A stretch of DNA of 64,000 nt from Streptomyces caelestis (GTDB lineage: Bacteria; Actinomycetota; Actinomycetes; Streptomycetales; Streptomycetaceae): positions 4,712,001 to 4,776,000 of the forward strand of contig NZ_JACHNE010000001.1 of NCBI RefSeq assembly GCF_014205255.1. Direction: 5' to 3'. The translations under genes and the position numbers were made by a program. The notes beneath the pieces were generated by a model that searched no databases, was not told where the DNA came from, and was given only the letters and a program-made list of their open reading frames with translations. The stretch's first letter is position 1. The number at the start of each line of letters is the position of its first letter. This document shows positions 15,914 to 23,676 of this stretch, one piece after another.

Positions 15914-16900
15914 ATGACAATCCCGTTACCACCGCATCCCACCGGTCTCCCTTACCACCGCATGGGCCACAGCACAGGGCGACACCGCTGGTGGCGGCCG
16001 GTGCTCGGCACTCTGCTGGCTCTTGGTGTCTACGTCGTACTCGTCGTCTTGCTGATCGCCCTCTCCTACGGCTTCGGGGCAGCGGCCGGACTCCGTGAAC
16101 TGCCGGAGGGTGGCCACGACTTCGGCCCGCTCGTCAACACGGCCCTCGACCTGACCTTCATCGCGGTCGCCCTGCCCTTGATGCTGCTGGCCGTGTGGTG
16201 GCCGGGGCGGCGCCCGCCCGGCACCCTGTCGTCGGTCGACGGACGGCTGCGGTGGCGCTGGCTGGTCCGGTGCCTGCTCGTCGCGGTGCTCCCCGTGGCC
16301 CTGCTGGCAGTGTCCGCCGTCTTCCTGCCCGACAGCGGAAGCGGCTCGGGGGAGTCCGTCGTATGGGTGGGCTGGCGATCGTTCCTCACCTCGCTGGTCG
16401 TGCTGGCCGTGTTCGTCCCGGTGCAGGCCGCGGCCGAGGAGTACGTCTTCCGGGGCTGGCTGACGCAGGCGGTCGGCGCCTTCGTCCGTTCTCCGTGGTT
16501 CGCGGTGATCCCGCAGGCCGTACTGTTCGCCGCCGCCCACGGCTGGGGCACCAGGTGGGGCTTCCTCGGCCTGCTGGTCTTCGGTCTGGTCTGCGGTGGG
16601 CTGACCATCCGTACCGGCGGCCTGGAGGCGGCCGTCGCTCTGCACGCCCTGAACAACCTGATGGCCTTCGGCGTAGCCGCCGCGATCGTCGACGGGCTGT
16701 CGTCCGATGAGACCGCTGCCGACTCACCCTGGCAACTCGCCCTCGTGGACATGGCAACGACCCTGCTCTACGCCGCACTCGTGCTGTGGCTCGCCCGGCG
16801 CCACCGGCCACAGCGATTCTCACCGCCGGTGTCCGAATCCGCCCCACCTCCATGGGATGTCAGGCCTCCGGCTGGGGCGAGATTCACGGATCCGGCTTGA
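15914..16900 (+). CDS. CPBP-family intramembrane metalloprotease (CAAX protease and bacteriocin-processing type)
   Basis: The 328-residue protein has about eight membrane helices. The three family motifs are present: EEYVFRGWL (EExxxR, near residue 174), FAAAHGW (near residue 206) and HALNN (near residue 242), which carry the zinc-binding Glu and His. Members cleave prenylated proteins or leader peptides, or give self-immunity; the substrate here is unknown. The fifth codon is TTA (15926-15928), very rare in Streptomyces and read by the bldA tRNA, so translation may be tied to development. It stands alone, divergent from the stress operon. Confidence 0.88.
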   Translation: MTIPLPPHPTGLPYHRMGHSTGRHRWWRPVLGTLLALGVYVVLVVLLIALSYGFGAAAGLRELPEGGHDFGPLVNTALDLTFIAVALPLMLLAVWWPGRRPPGTLSSVDGRLRWRWLVRCLLVAVLPVALLAVSAVFLPDSGSGSGESVVWVGWRSFLTSLVVLAVFVPVQAAAEEYVFRGWLTQAVGAFVRSPWFAVIPQAVLFAAAHGWGTRWGFLGLLVFGLVCGGLTIRTGGLEAAVALHALNNLMAFGVAAAIVDGLSSDETAADSPWQLALVDMATTLLYAALVLWLARRHRPQRFSPPVSESAPPPWDVRPPAGARFTDPA

Positions 16901-16934
16901 TCCTCACGTTGCGTGAGGCTGGAGAGTGGGGCGC

Positions 16935-17471
16935 ATGAGCGACTACTACGACGCGTTCGAGATGAGTCCCGTGCCCGCTCCCGGCCCGGACGCGGTTCCG
17001 CCGGAGCCCTTCCGCGGCATCTATGGGATGCCCGCGTTCGTGACGATCCCCACGAGCGATCTGGCGGCGTCGGTGGACTTCTGGGTACGTGGGCTCGGGT
17101 TCATCGAGCTGTTCAGCATCCCCGGCAGCGTCGTGCATCTGCGCCGGTGGGCGTTCCAGGACGTCCTCCTCGTCCCGGCGGCGAGCGTTCCGGAGCAGGC
17201 GCCGGCGATGAGCGTGAGTTTCGCGTGCGTCCTCAGCCAGATCGACTCCCTTGCCGAGGCATGTCGTGCGTTGCGCCCGAACTCGGTCGACGGTCCACGG
17301 GACACTCCCTGGACCACCCGCGATGTGGAGGTGATCACCCCCGAGAACGCCCGGGTCGTCTTCACTGCGGCGAAGCCCTTCGACCCGGCCAGTCAGGAGG
17401 CGCGGAACCTTGCAGCCGTCGGGATCACCCCACCGGGTTTCGCTCGCGGCGACAATGAGGATCATGCCTGA
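16935..17471 (+). CDS. VOC-superfamily (glyoxalase/bleomycin-resistance fold) protein
   Basis: About 178 residues from ATG 16935, nine bases after GGAGA. The VOC pattern is visible in FVTIPTSDLAASVDFWVRGL and GFIELF, and the second half ends with VITPENARVVFTAAKPF. Metal-binding His/Glu positions are poorly kept, so it may be a binding rather than catalytic member. Its stop overlaps the start of a MerR-type relic by eight bases, so it once formed an operon with that regulator, as in many drug-response pairs. Confidence 0.82.
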   Translation: MSDYYDAFEMSPVPAPGPDAVPPEPFRGIYGMPAFVTIPTSDLAASVDFWVRGLGFIELFSIPGSVVHLRRWAFQDVLLVPAASVPEQAPAMSVSFACVLSQIDSLAEACRALRPNSVDGPRDTPWTTRDVEVITPENARVVFTAAKPFDPASQEARNLAAVGITPPGFARGDNEDHA

Positions 17472-17670
17472 TGCCACTGGCGCCGATGGCCTGACGGCTG
17501 GTCAGGTCTCGGCGCGCATGGGCGTGACAGTCCGAGCGCTGCACCACTGGGACGGGACCGGCCGGCGCGACCGTCGCCGCGCACGGCTGCCGGATACCGG
17601 TTCTCACCGCTGGTGACCTGGAACGCCTGCACCGCATCGTCGTCTGCCGTGAACTCGGTCTCGGCCTGTT
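17464..17670 (+). pseudogene. MerR-family regulator relic with two frameshifts
   Basis: The first frame reads LTAGQVSARMGVTVRALHHW, a MerR winged-helix start. Near 17562 one base is missing; the next frame gives ARPSPRTAAGYR. Near 17604 another base is missing (TTCTCACC for TTCTACACC), and the third frame gives TAGDLERLHRIVVCRELGLG. Similarity stops near 17670, so the effector domain is lost as well. It would have been co-expressed with the VOC gene, and likely was a drug-binding regulator of it. Confidence 0.8.
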
Positions 17671-17835
17671 TGGCTCGACTGCGCTGCCGGCCTGGCCGAG
17701 TCCTTGCTGTTCCCGCGAGCGTGGGAACGCCACGCCTCCGGTTCTGGGCTGGCGACTGTCGAAGTACGCGGCCGGCCGTTGGAGCCTGTCATTGCCAGAC
17801 GCGATGCAAGGAACCCCCTCCCCGGTCTTCAATTC

Positions 17836-17991
17836 CTGACTCTTCAGCATTCGGTATTTCTTCAGGTAACGCGATTCGAAAGCCTGGCCGTGATCACTGA
17901 CTCGACCGCACTGCAGGCAGCAGTCCTGTCTGGCATTGGCCGTGGATGCGCCTACGGCTTAGGCCTGCTGTGTCTCAGGAAAGCCGACGCT
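17836..17991 (+). pseudogene. probable C-terminal relic of cas6e (CRISPR RNA endonuclease, type I-E)
   Basis: In one frame the bases encode VTRFESLAVITDSTALQAAV followed by LSGIGRGCAYGLGLLCL. This fits the C-terminus of Cas6e/CasE proteins, where a strand FxGxLxVTDPxAL is followed by the glycine-rich loop GIGRGKAYGCGLL that clamps the crRNA hairpin. No start, no N-terminal ferredoxin half and no catalytic residues are present, and no CRISPR array or other cas gene is visible. It sits directly after the MerR relic. The match is from memory of the family and needs a profile search. Confidence 0.55.
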
Positions 17992-18103
17992 GATGTCTTC
18001 CCGATACGGCACGCACCAGAGAGCTGCACTACGAACGCACCAGATCCCGGGCAGAGCGCACGAGTCGCCTTGCGTGACCGGTTTCAACACGAGTCTCCAT
18101 CCA

Positions 18104-18658
18104 TCAGGTCCGCTGAGGAAGCCTCGGCTCCAAAATGTCGATGGCCTCCGCCCAACGGAAGCGATCCGCGCCACCGCCTGCCTTGGGACGGTGAGGTTCG
18201 TAGGAGCCGACAAGGACTCCCATCTCACGCAGTTGTTCCAGACTCCGCTGGTAGGCGGGGTGCGCAGCCTGGGCGGCGTTCACGTAGGGGAGTGCGACTG
18301 TAGGGATGCCCATGCCGTATGCCTCGCACAGGATCCCCAGGGCGAGAGTGTCCGAGATGCCCGCAGCCCACTTGTTGATCGTGTTGAAGGTCGCCGGGGC
18401 GACCGCGATGACGTCGGCGGGTGGCAGCGGGCGGGTCTCGCCGGGCGTGCGCCAGGCGTAGCGGATCGGGTAGCCGGTCTGGGACTCGATCGCCTCTGCG
18501 TCCAGGAAGCCGAGGCCTTGAGGAGTGGCGATGACGCCTACGTCCCAGTTCCGTTCCTGCGCGTGAGTAATCAGTTTGCCGACATCGCCGGCGACTCCGG
18601 CCGCGCACACGACGACGTACAGGAAGGGCTTCTTGCCCTGCACGTTGGACTCGGTCAC
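18104..18658 (-). CDS. flavoprotein (HFCD/phosphopantothenoylcysteine-decarboxylase fold)
   Basis: The 184-residue protein starts at GTG 18658, overlapping the regulator stop by four bases (GTGA). FLYVVVCAAGVAGDVGKLI near residue 12, ADVIAVAPATFNTINKWAAG near residue 82 and the later GIPTVALPYVN follow the flavin-binding fold of Dfp, EpiD and MrsD decarboxylases. The Asn in PATFNTINKW sits in the substrate/flavin loop. Alone, such proteins oxidatively decarboxylate a cysteine or bind FMN; the substrate is unknown. It is always coupled here to the XRE gene, so a sensing or modifying role for the same process is likely. Confidence 0.85.
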   Translation of the reverse strand: MTESNVQGKKPFLYVVVCAAGVAGDVGKLITHAQERNWDVGVIATPQGLGFLDAEAIESQTGYPIRYAWRTPGETRPLPPADVIAVAPATFNTINKWAAGISDTLALGILCEAYGMGIPTVALPYVNAAQAAHPAYQRSLEQLREMGVLVGSYEPHRPKAGGGADRFRWAEAIDILEPRLPQRT

Positions 18659-19941
18659 GCGGGGACTCCTAGTCGGTGGCTGAAGCGGTGCAGTTCCGGG
18701 AGGGTACGTCGGTGGTCACGGGCAGCCATGTCGGCTGCCAGGTGGCGGATGGCGGGGCGGCGTACGTCCTGAGCCGCACACGATTCCGCCATGCGCAGTG
18801 CCTGGTAACCATCGGCGAGGCGTCCCAGCTGGCTGTGGGCGCGAGCGGTCTCCACCCACAGGGCCGCCCGCCGTTCCGGTACGGGGATCGGGCGGTTTGT
18901 GAGGGGCCGGGCTGCCTGAAGAGCAAGTCCTGCATCTCCGAGAGCCACCAGTGCACTGACCTCGTGCAGGGCGACGTTGGTCTGGCAGAAGTTGGCCCAT
19001 GCGTCGGGCTGGTTGAGTGTCACGTATCGAGCGACTTCTTTGGCCTCTGTGAGGAATTCCGCCGTAGAGGCACGGTCGCCGCCTCTGCTCGATGCGGTGA
19101 CTCCGCGGAGCAGTAACAGCCCTACTGCGGCGAGGTATTTCGGTGAGCGCCGATCGTACGAGCCCGACAACTGGTCGGCAGTGTGACGGACGAGGGTGAC
19201 GGCTTGAGCGGTGTGCTTCTCTCGGGCAAGGACGTGGGTTTGGACACGGACGCTGGAGGCCAGGACGACGGGGTCACCTGAGCGTTCGGCCTCGGCCATC
19301 GCTCGGCCGACAGCGAGCCAGGCGCTTCCTTGGTCGTGCTGTTTGAGTAGGAGGCTCGTAGCGGTCTGATAGGCCGTTGCGAGCAGACCGGACAGCGTTG
19401 GAGCGTCGATCTTGCCGTCGTCGGAGGCACACCGGAGGTCAGCGATCAATCCAGGCAGGACGCGCTCCAACGTGGCGTAGTCGCAGGTGTGGAACAGCCG
19501 ACGGGTCGCACCTACCCGGTTCCGTAGGGAAGCGACGTCCGACGCAGCCCGGGGAACAGAGGCGGCCGCGAGAGTTGGTCCAGGCAGCAAAGCCTGGACG
19601 AGGGCATCGCGTATAGCGGCGGGCGAGGACGCTGCCCCCAGTGCCGTGATGCCGGCGGCGAGGAACGTACGGCGGTGCACCCCTTCCGGCTCGGCAACTG
19701 CGGTGGTACGGGAGGACGGCGCGGGAGCTAGCCCCAACTTGTGGGGCGGGATCCCCAGTTCCTGCGCCATGGCCCGGAGGACGCGCATGTCATCGGTGCC
19801 CCTGCCGCTCTCCAAACGGCTCACCTTGGACTGGTGGTAGCCGAGTGCGGCGGCGACGTTCTTCTGCGAGCGTCGCTGTAACACCCTCGCCTGACGGATC
19901 ACTTCGCCGATCCGCCTTGGTGACTCGTGTGCTTCGGCCAT
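18655..19941 (-). CDS. XRE-family regulator with a large helical (TPR-like) sensor region
   Basis: The 428-residue protein has a helix-turn-helix at residues about 10-70 (SQKNVAAALGYHQSKVSRLE). Residues 100-428 are all-helical, resembling the TPR-type C-terminus of Streptomyces XRE regulators (EAERSGDPVVLASSVRVQTH, ARAHSQLGRLADGYQALRMA). The ATG at 19941 (MAEAHESPRRIGEVIR) is the natural domain start; an in-frame ATG at 20028 is possible. Two TTA codons are present, at 19879-19881 (Leu21) and 19114-19116 (Leu276), so translation probably depends on bldA. It probably binds the palindrome at 20013-20029. Confidence 0.85.
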   Translation of the reverse strand: MAEAHESPRRIGEVIRQARVLQRRSQKNVAAALGYHQSKVSRLESGRGTDDMRVLRAMAQELGIPPHKLGLAPAPSSRTTAVAEPEGVHRRTFLAAGITALGAASSPAAIRDALVQALLPGPTLAAASVPRAASDVASLRNRVGATRRLFHTCDYATLERVLPGLIADLRCASDDGKIDAPTLSGLLATAYQTATSLLLKQHDQGSAWLAVGRAMAEAERSGDPVVLASSVRVQTHVLAREKHTAQAVTLVRHTADQLSGSYDRRSPKYLAAVGLLLLRGVTASSRGGDRASTAEFLTEAKEVARYVTLNQPDAWANFCQTNVALHEVSALVALGDAGLALQAARPLTNRPIPVPERRAALWVETARAHSQLGRLADGYQALRMAESCAAQDVRRPAIRHLAADMAARDHRRTLPELHRFSHRLGVPA

Positions 19942-20012
19942 CTGCCACGGACCCTTTCGCCGTCGCCGATCCTGCCTCTCCAAACGAGCGTAGATCAGGA
20001 GCGATTCCCCCT

Positions 20013-20029
20013 TATGCAGCTTCTGCATA
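20013..20029. promoter_or_regulatory. perfect palindrome, probable operator of the XRE unit
   Basis: TATGCAG-CTT-CTGCATA is a perfect seven-base inverted repeat with a three-base spacer, in the middle of the divergent gap between the XRE gene (start 19941) and the small-protein operon (start 20172). Its length and AT content stand out from the local GC-rich sequence. Confidence 0.65.
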
Positions 20030-20171
20030 GCCGATGCTGCCGCTGCGCCCAAGCCCGTCGTTCACCGTGGCCTGGTGGTTGCTTGAAGCGTCGCACTTGC
20101 CACAGGACCCCCGCGGCGGGTGGAGCCGTCCGGGGGCGTGGTCACCAGCTGAACCCGATGGAGCTGACGAC

Positions 20172-20480
20172 ATGAGTGACCTTATTCGCTGCCTCATTGC
20201 CTGGGTGGGGCTCATGGCCACACCGCCCGGCAGCCCTCACCGGAAGCCCAGCCTTTCGTTGCCTTCCTATGCCGTTCCGATGTCCCCTGTCCCCGCTTCT
20301 CTGCCCGCTCACCGCAGTCCATACGGCCCGGACGCCCGTATCGATGGCTCCTCCACGGTGGCCGTGCGTCCCTACCTCGTCGCTCACGAGCAGCGGCAAC
20401 GGCATCATGAACCGGCTTGGCTCGCCCCGAGATCGCCAGCAGCAGGGCCTTACTGGCTCCACGGTGTGGAGGTGGCCTGA
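20172..20480 (+). CDS. small conserved Streptomyces protein of the XRE/flavoprotein unit
   Basis: About 102 residues from ATG 20172 with GGAGCTG upstream (MSDLIRCLIAWVGLM). The conserved part is the C-terminal half, RSPYGPDARIDGSSTVAVRP followed by YLVAHEQRQRH, which I recall in other short Streptomyces proteins next to XRE regulators. No enzyme motif is visible. The N-terminus is short and hydrophobic. It is the first of three plus-strand genes with start/stop overlaps, divergent from the XRE regulator, so it is the likely target of that regulator. Confidence 0.65.
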   Translation: MSDLIRCLIAWVGLMATPPGSPHRKPSLSLPSYAVPMSPVPASLPAHRSPYGPDARIDGSSTVAVRPYLVAHEQRQRHHEPAWLAPRSPAAGPYWLHGVEVA

Positions 20481-20815
20481 TGGCAACGGAGGCCGATGCA
20501 GCTGAGCCCGAGAGCCCCCATCCACGCCGCAAGCTTCGTCTCTTGCCATGGACGGGCACAGAGGCCAAGCCGTGCTTCCTGATCACGGACGACGAGGGTG
20601 GACACGTGTCTCGCCTGGCCGACATCGCAGAAGAGGTCCAGCTCGAAATGGGCGCCCACCTTCTTGCCCATGCAGCCGACATGCTGACGAACGCCACCGA
20701 GGATCAACTGCGTTTCCTGGCCGAGCGCCTGACCGAAGCCCTTCGCGACTCGCTGCGCATCGCCGAGAGCCGGAAGGAGAGGCCATGCGGCATTCAGGAG
20801 CGGTCCCGCCGATGA
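20480..20815 (+). CDS. small helical protein of the XRE/flavoprotein unit
   Basis: About 111 residues; the ATG shares an A with the previous TGA (TGATG), and GGAGG lies just upstream. A strand-rich start (RKLRLLPWTGTEAKPCFLIT) leads into helices with a regular acidic pattern (VSRLADIAEEVQLEMGAHLL, DQLRFLAERLTEALRDSLRI). No known catalytic motif. The tight coupling to its neighbours argues for a complex of the three small products. Confidence 0.65.
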   Translation: MATEADAAEPESPHPRRKLRLLPWTGTEAKPCFLITDDEGGHVSRLADIAEEVQLEMGAHLLAHAADMLTNATEDQLRFLAERLTEALRDSLRIAESRKERPCGIQERSRR

Positions 20816-21006
20816 GCGCCGCGGCCTCCGAACCGCCCTCGTCCCCCGAGTGCACCCTCGCCGCCCGCCCCGGCTACGAGGACCTGCACGCCCACTGCCG
20901 CCAGACCCGCGACCTGCCCCTACCCTTCGCCTTCGGCATCCTGCTCCAGCCACGCTGTGAATGCGCCTGTCACAGGTACGACAGCAAGAGTCCTTGCGGC
21001 CTGTAG
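20785..21006 (+). CDS. small Cys/His-containing protein of the XRE/flavoprotein unit
   Basis: About 73 residues. The start at 20785 (MRHSGAVPP) has an excellent AAGGAG six bases upstream; ATG 20812, which overlaps the previous stop, is an alternative. The sequence has a conserved middle (RPGYEDLHAHCRQTRDLPLP) and a C-terminal cluster CECACH, a possible metal site. It overlaps the preceding gene by 31 bases and is the last gene before a terminator. Confidence 0.65.
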   Translation: MRHSGAVPPMSAAASEPPSSPECTLAARPGYEDLHAHCRQTRDLPLPFAFGILLQPRCECACHRYDSKSPCGL

Positions 21007-21021
21007 GCGGCTGGAAGCGCC

Positions 21022-21059
21022 GACGCCCCCTGCCCGAAAAACCCGGGACAGGGGGCGTC
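21022..21059. terminator. terminator between converging units
   Basis: Eleven-base arms GACGCCCCCTG and CAGGGGGCGTC enclose a 16-base loop that itself can pair. It lies between the small-gene operon and the 3' end of the Fe-S oxidoreductase gene. Confidence 0.8.
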
Positions 21060-21080
21060 AAAACAACCCGCAACAACCGC

Positions 21081-23399
21081 CTACTTGACCGGCTCCGGCT
21101 CCGGCGCACTCGCGGAGTCCGCCGTCCCCGCCGGCGGCTCGCCGCCGTCGTCGTCGCCCTCGCCCTCCGCAGGCACCGGCGTCTTGACGGAGTCCAGCAG
21201 CAGCTGAGCCACATCCACCACCTGGATGGACTCCTTCGCCTTGCCGTCGTTCTTCTTGCCGTTGACGGAGTCCGTGAGCATGACCAGGCAGAACGGGCAC
21301 GCCGTCGACACGATGTCGGGGTTCACCGACAGCGCCTCGTCGACACGCTCGTTGTTGATGCGCTTGCCGATGCGCTCTTCCATCCACATCCGCGCGCCAC
21401 CCGCACCACAGCAGAAGCCCCGCTCCTTGTGGCGGTGCATCTCCTCGTTGCGGATGCCGGGGACGCTGGCGATGATCTCGCGCGGGGGCGTGTAGATCTT
21501 GTTGTGGCGGCCCAGGTAGCAGGGGTCGTGGTAGGTGATGATGCCCTCGACCGGGGTGACCGGGATGAGCTTGCCCTCGTCCACCAGGTGCTGGAGCAGC
21601 TGCGTGTGGTGGATGACCTCGTAGTCGCCGCCGAGCTGCGGGTACTCGTTGCCGAGCGTGTTGAGGCAGTGCGGGCAGGTCGCGACGATCTTCTTCGAGG
21701 ACTTCGGCTTCGCCGACTCGGGCGTCACCTTGCCCTCGTCGTCCATCTCCTCGCCGAACGCCATGTTGAGCGCCATGACGTTCTCCATGCCGAGTTCCTG
21801 GAACAGGGGCTCGTTGCCGAGCCGGCGCGCCGAGTCGCCCGTGCACTTCTCGTCGCCGCCCATGATGGCGAACCTGACGCCCGCGATGTGGAGGAGCTCC
21901 GCGAAGGCCTTCGTGGTCTTCTTCGCGCGGTCCTCCAGGGCGCCCGCGCAGCCGACCCAGTACAGGTACTCGACCTCGGACAGGTCCTCGATGTCCTTGC
22001 CGACGACCGGGACCTCGAAGTCGACCTCCTTGAGCCACTCCAGGCGCTGCTTCTTCGCCAGGCCCCAGGGGTTGCCCTTCTTCTCCAGGTTCTTGAGCAT
22101 CGTGCCCGCCTCGGACGGGAACGCGGACTCGATCATCACCTGGTAGCGGCGCATGTCGACGATGTGGTCGACGTGCTCGATGTCCACCGGGCACTGCTCG
22201 ACGCAGGCGCCGCAGGTGGTGCAGGACCACAGGACGTCCGGGTCGATGACGCCGTTGTCCTCCAGCGTGCCGACCAGGGGGCGCTCGGCCTCCGTCAGGG
22301 CAGCGGCGGGCACACCGGCCAGCTGCTCCTCGGACGCCTTCTCCTCGCCCTCCATCGTCTTGCCGCCGCCGGCCAGCAGGTACGGCGCCTTGGCGTGCGC
22401 GTGGTCGCGCAGCGACATGATCAGCAGCTTGGGGGAGAGGGGCTTGCCCGTGTTCCAGGCGGGGCACTGCGACTGGCAGCGGCCGCACTCGGTGCACGTG
22501 GAGAAGTCCAGCAGGCCCTTCCAGGAGAACTGCTCGACCTGGGAGACGCCGAAGACGTCGTCGTCGCCGGGGTCGGTGAAGTCGATCGGCTTGCCGCCGG
22601 AGGTCATGGGCTGGAGCGCGCCCAGCGCCGTCCCGCCCGTCGCCTCGCGCTTGAACCAGATGTTCGGGAAGGCCAGGAAGCGGTGCCAGGCGACACCCAT
22701 GTTGGTGTTCAGGCTGACCGTGATCATCCAGATCATGGTCGTGCCCAGCTTGATCATCGCGAAGAAGTAGACGAGGTTCTGCAGCGCCGCCACGCTCAGG
22801 CCCTTGAAGGCCAGGACCAGCGGGTACGAGGCGAAGTACGCGGCCTCGTAGTGGTCCACGTGGTGCAGCGCGCCCTCCAGGCCCCGCAGGACGTAGATGG
22901 CCAGGCCGATCGTGAGGATGACGTACTCGACGAAGTACGCCTGGCCCATCTTCGAGCCGGTGAAGCGGGACTTGCGGCCCGGGCGCGACGGCAGGTTCAG
23001 CAGGCGGATGACCATCAGCGTGGCGATGCCGAGGGTCGTCATGGCCGCGATGAACTCGATGTAGAGCTCGTACGGGAGGAAGCCGCCGAGCACCGGCAGC
23101 GTCCAGTCGGCCTGGAACAGCTGGCCGTACGCGGTGATGATCGTCGGCGGCAGCGTCAGGAAGCCGATCGCCACGAACCAGTGGGCGATGCCGACGATGC
23201 CCCACCGGTTCATGCGCGTGTGGCCGAGGAACTCCTTCACCAGGGTCACGCTGCGCTGGTAGGGGTTGTCGGTCCGGGTACCGGCGGGCACGGGCTGGCC
23301 CAGCTTGAAGTACCGGACGAACTGGCCGATCGCGCGTGCGAGCAGCGCGACGCCGACCACGGTCAAGACCAGCGACACGATGATCGCGGCGAGTTGCAT
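21081..23399 (-). CDS. membrane-bound Fe-S oxidoreductase (heterodisulfide-reductase/GlpC-like)
   Basis: The 772-residue protein starts at ATG 23399 with GAGGAG upstream. Six or so membrane helices occupy residues 1-270. Two 4Fe-4S clusters follow: CTECGRCQSQCP near residue 305 and CTTCGACVEQCP near residue 408. Two CCG domains end the protein, with CPHCLNTLGNEYP, HDPCYLGRHNKIY and the FCCGAGGARMW signature. Mycobacterial relatives exist as essential proteins of unclear function. Electron transfer between a membrane donor and a soluble partner is the expected role. An eight-base hairpin at 23431-23459 lies in its leader. Confidence 0.9.
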   Translation of the reverse strand: MQLAAIIVSLVLTVVGVALLARAIGQFVRYFKLGQPVPAGTRTDNPYQRSVTLVKEFLGHTRMNRWGIVGIAHWFVAIGFLTLPPTIITAYGQLFQADWTLPVLGGFLPYELYIEFIAAMTTLGIATLMVIRLLNLPSRPGRKSRFTGSKMGQAYFVEYVILTIGLAIYVLRGLEGALHHVDHYEAAYFASYPLVLAFKGLSVAALQNLVYFFAMIKLGTTMIWMITVSLNTNMGVAWHRFLAFPNIWFKREATGGTALGALQPMTSGGKPIDFTDPGDDDVFGVSQVEQFSWKGLLDFSTCTECGRCQSQCPAWNTGKPLSPKLLIMSLRDHAHAKAPYLLAGGGKTMEGEEKASEEQLAGVPAAALTEAERPLVGTLEDNGVIDPDVLWSCTTCGACVEQCPVDIEHVDHIVDMRRYQVMIESAFPSEAGTMLKNLEKKGNPWGLAKKQRLEWLKEVDFEVPVVGKDIEDLSEVEYLYWVGCAGALEDRAKKTTKAFAELLHIAGVRFAIMGGDEKCTGDSARRLGNEPLFQELGMENVMALNMAFGEEMDDEGKVTPESAKPKSSKKIVATCPHCLNTLGNEYPQLGGDYEVIHHTQLLQHLVDEGKLIPVTPVEGIITYHDPCYLGRHNKIYTPPREIIASVPGIRNEEMHRHKERGFCCGAGGARMWMEERIGKRINNERVDEALSVNPDIVSTACPFCLVMLTDSVNGKKNDGKAKESIQVVDVAQLLLDSVKTPVPAEGEGDDDGGEPPAGTADSASAPEPEPVK

Positions 23400-23676
23400 G
23401 GGGGCTCCTCGGGCCTGCGAGGGTTTGTCGGGGGAACCTGTCGTTATCGAGGGTTCCCCGAGATTACTAAGCGGTAACTTATGCAGTCCGTCTGAGACTA
23501 CCCCTATCTTCCGCCGCACTGTAGCCGGGTGGGCAGTGATCTGAATCGCTGAGGGTTGCCTCAGGAACCGCCCGGATCCGGCTCGCGAATCGGACATGGA
23601 TATCGAGGCGGATCTCGTCGTGGACCCCGTCGTGTTATTCGTACCGAATTGTCATGGTGACGCCTAACTTATATCC

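Noticed and set aside
17709..17728. Hairpin GTTCCC-GCGAGCGT-GGGAAC resembling a type I-E CRISPR repeat
   Set aside because: It occurs once, the arms differ from usual GTCCCCGC-type repeats, and no spacer-repeat periodicity is present. It is near the cas6e relic but does not count as an array.
21058..23205. Very long open frames opposite and beside known genes, for example over the Fe-S oxidoreductase, dnaK and clpB
   Set aside because: They are His/Arg/Gly/Pro-rich translations of the wrong frame of high-GC genes, without domains or ribosome sites.
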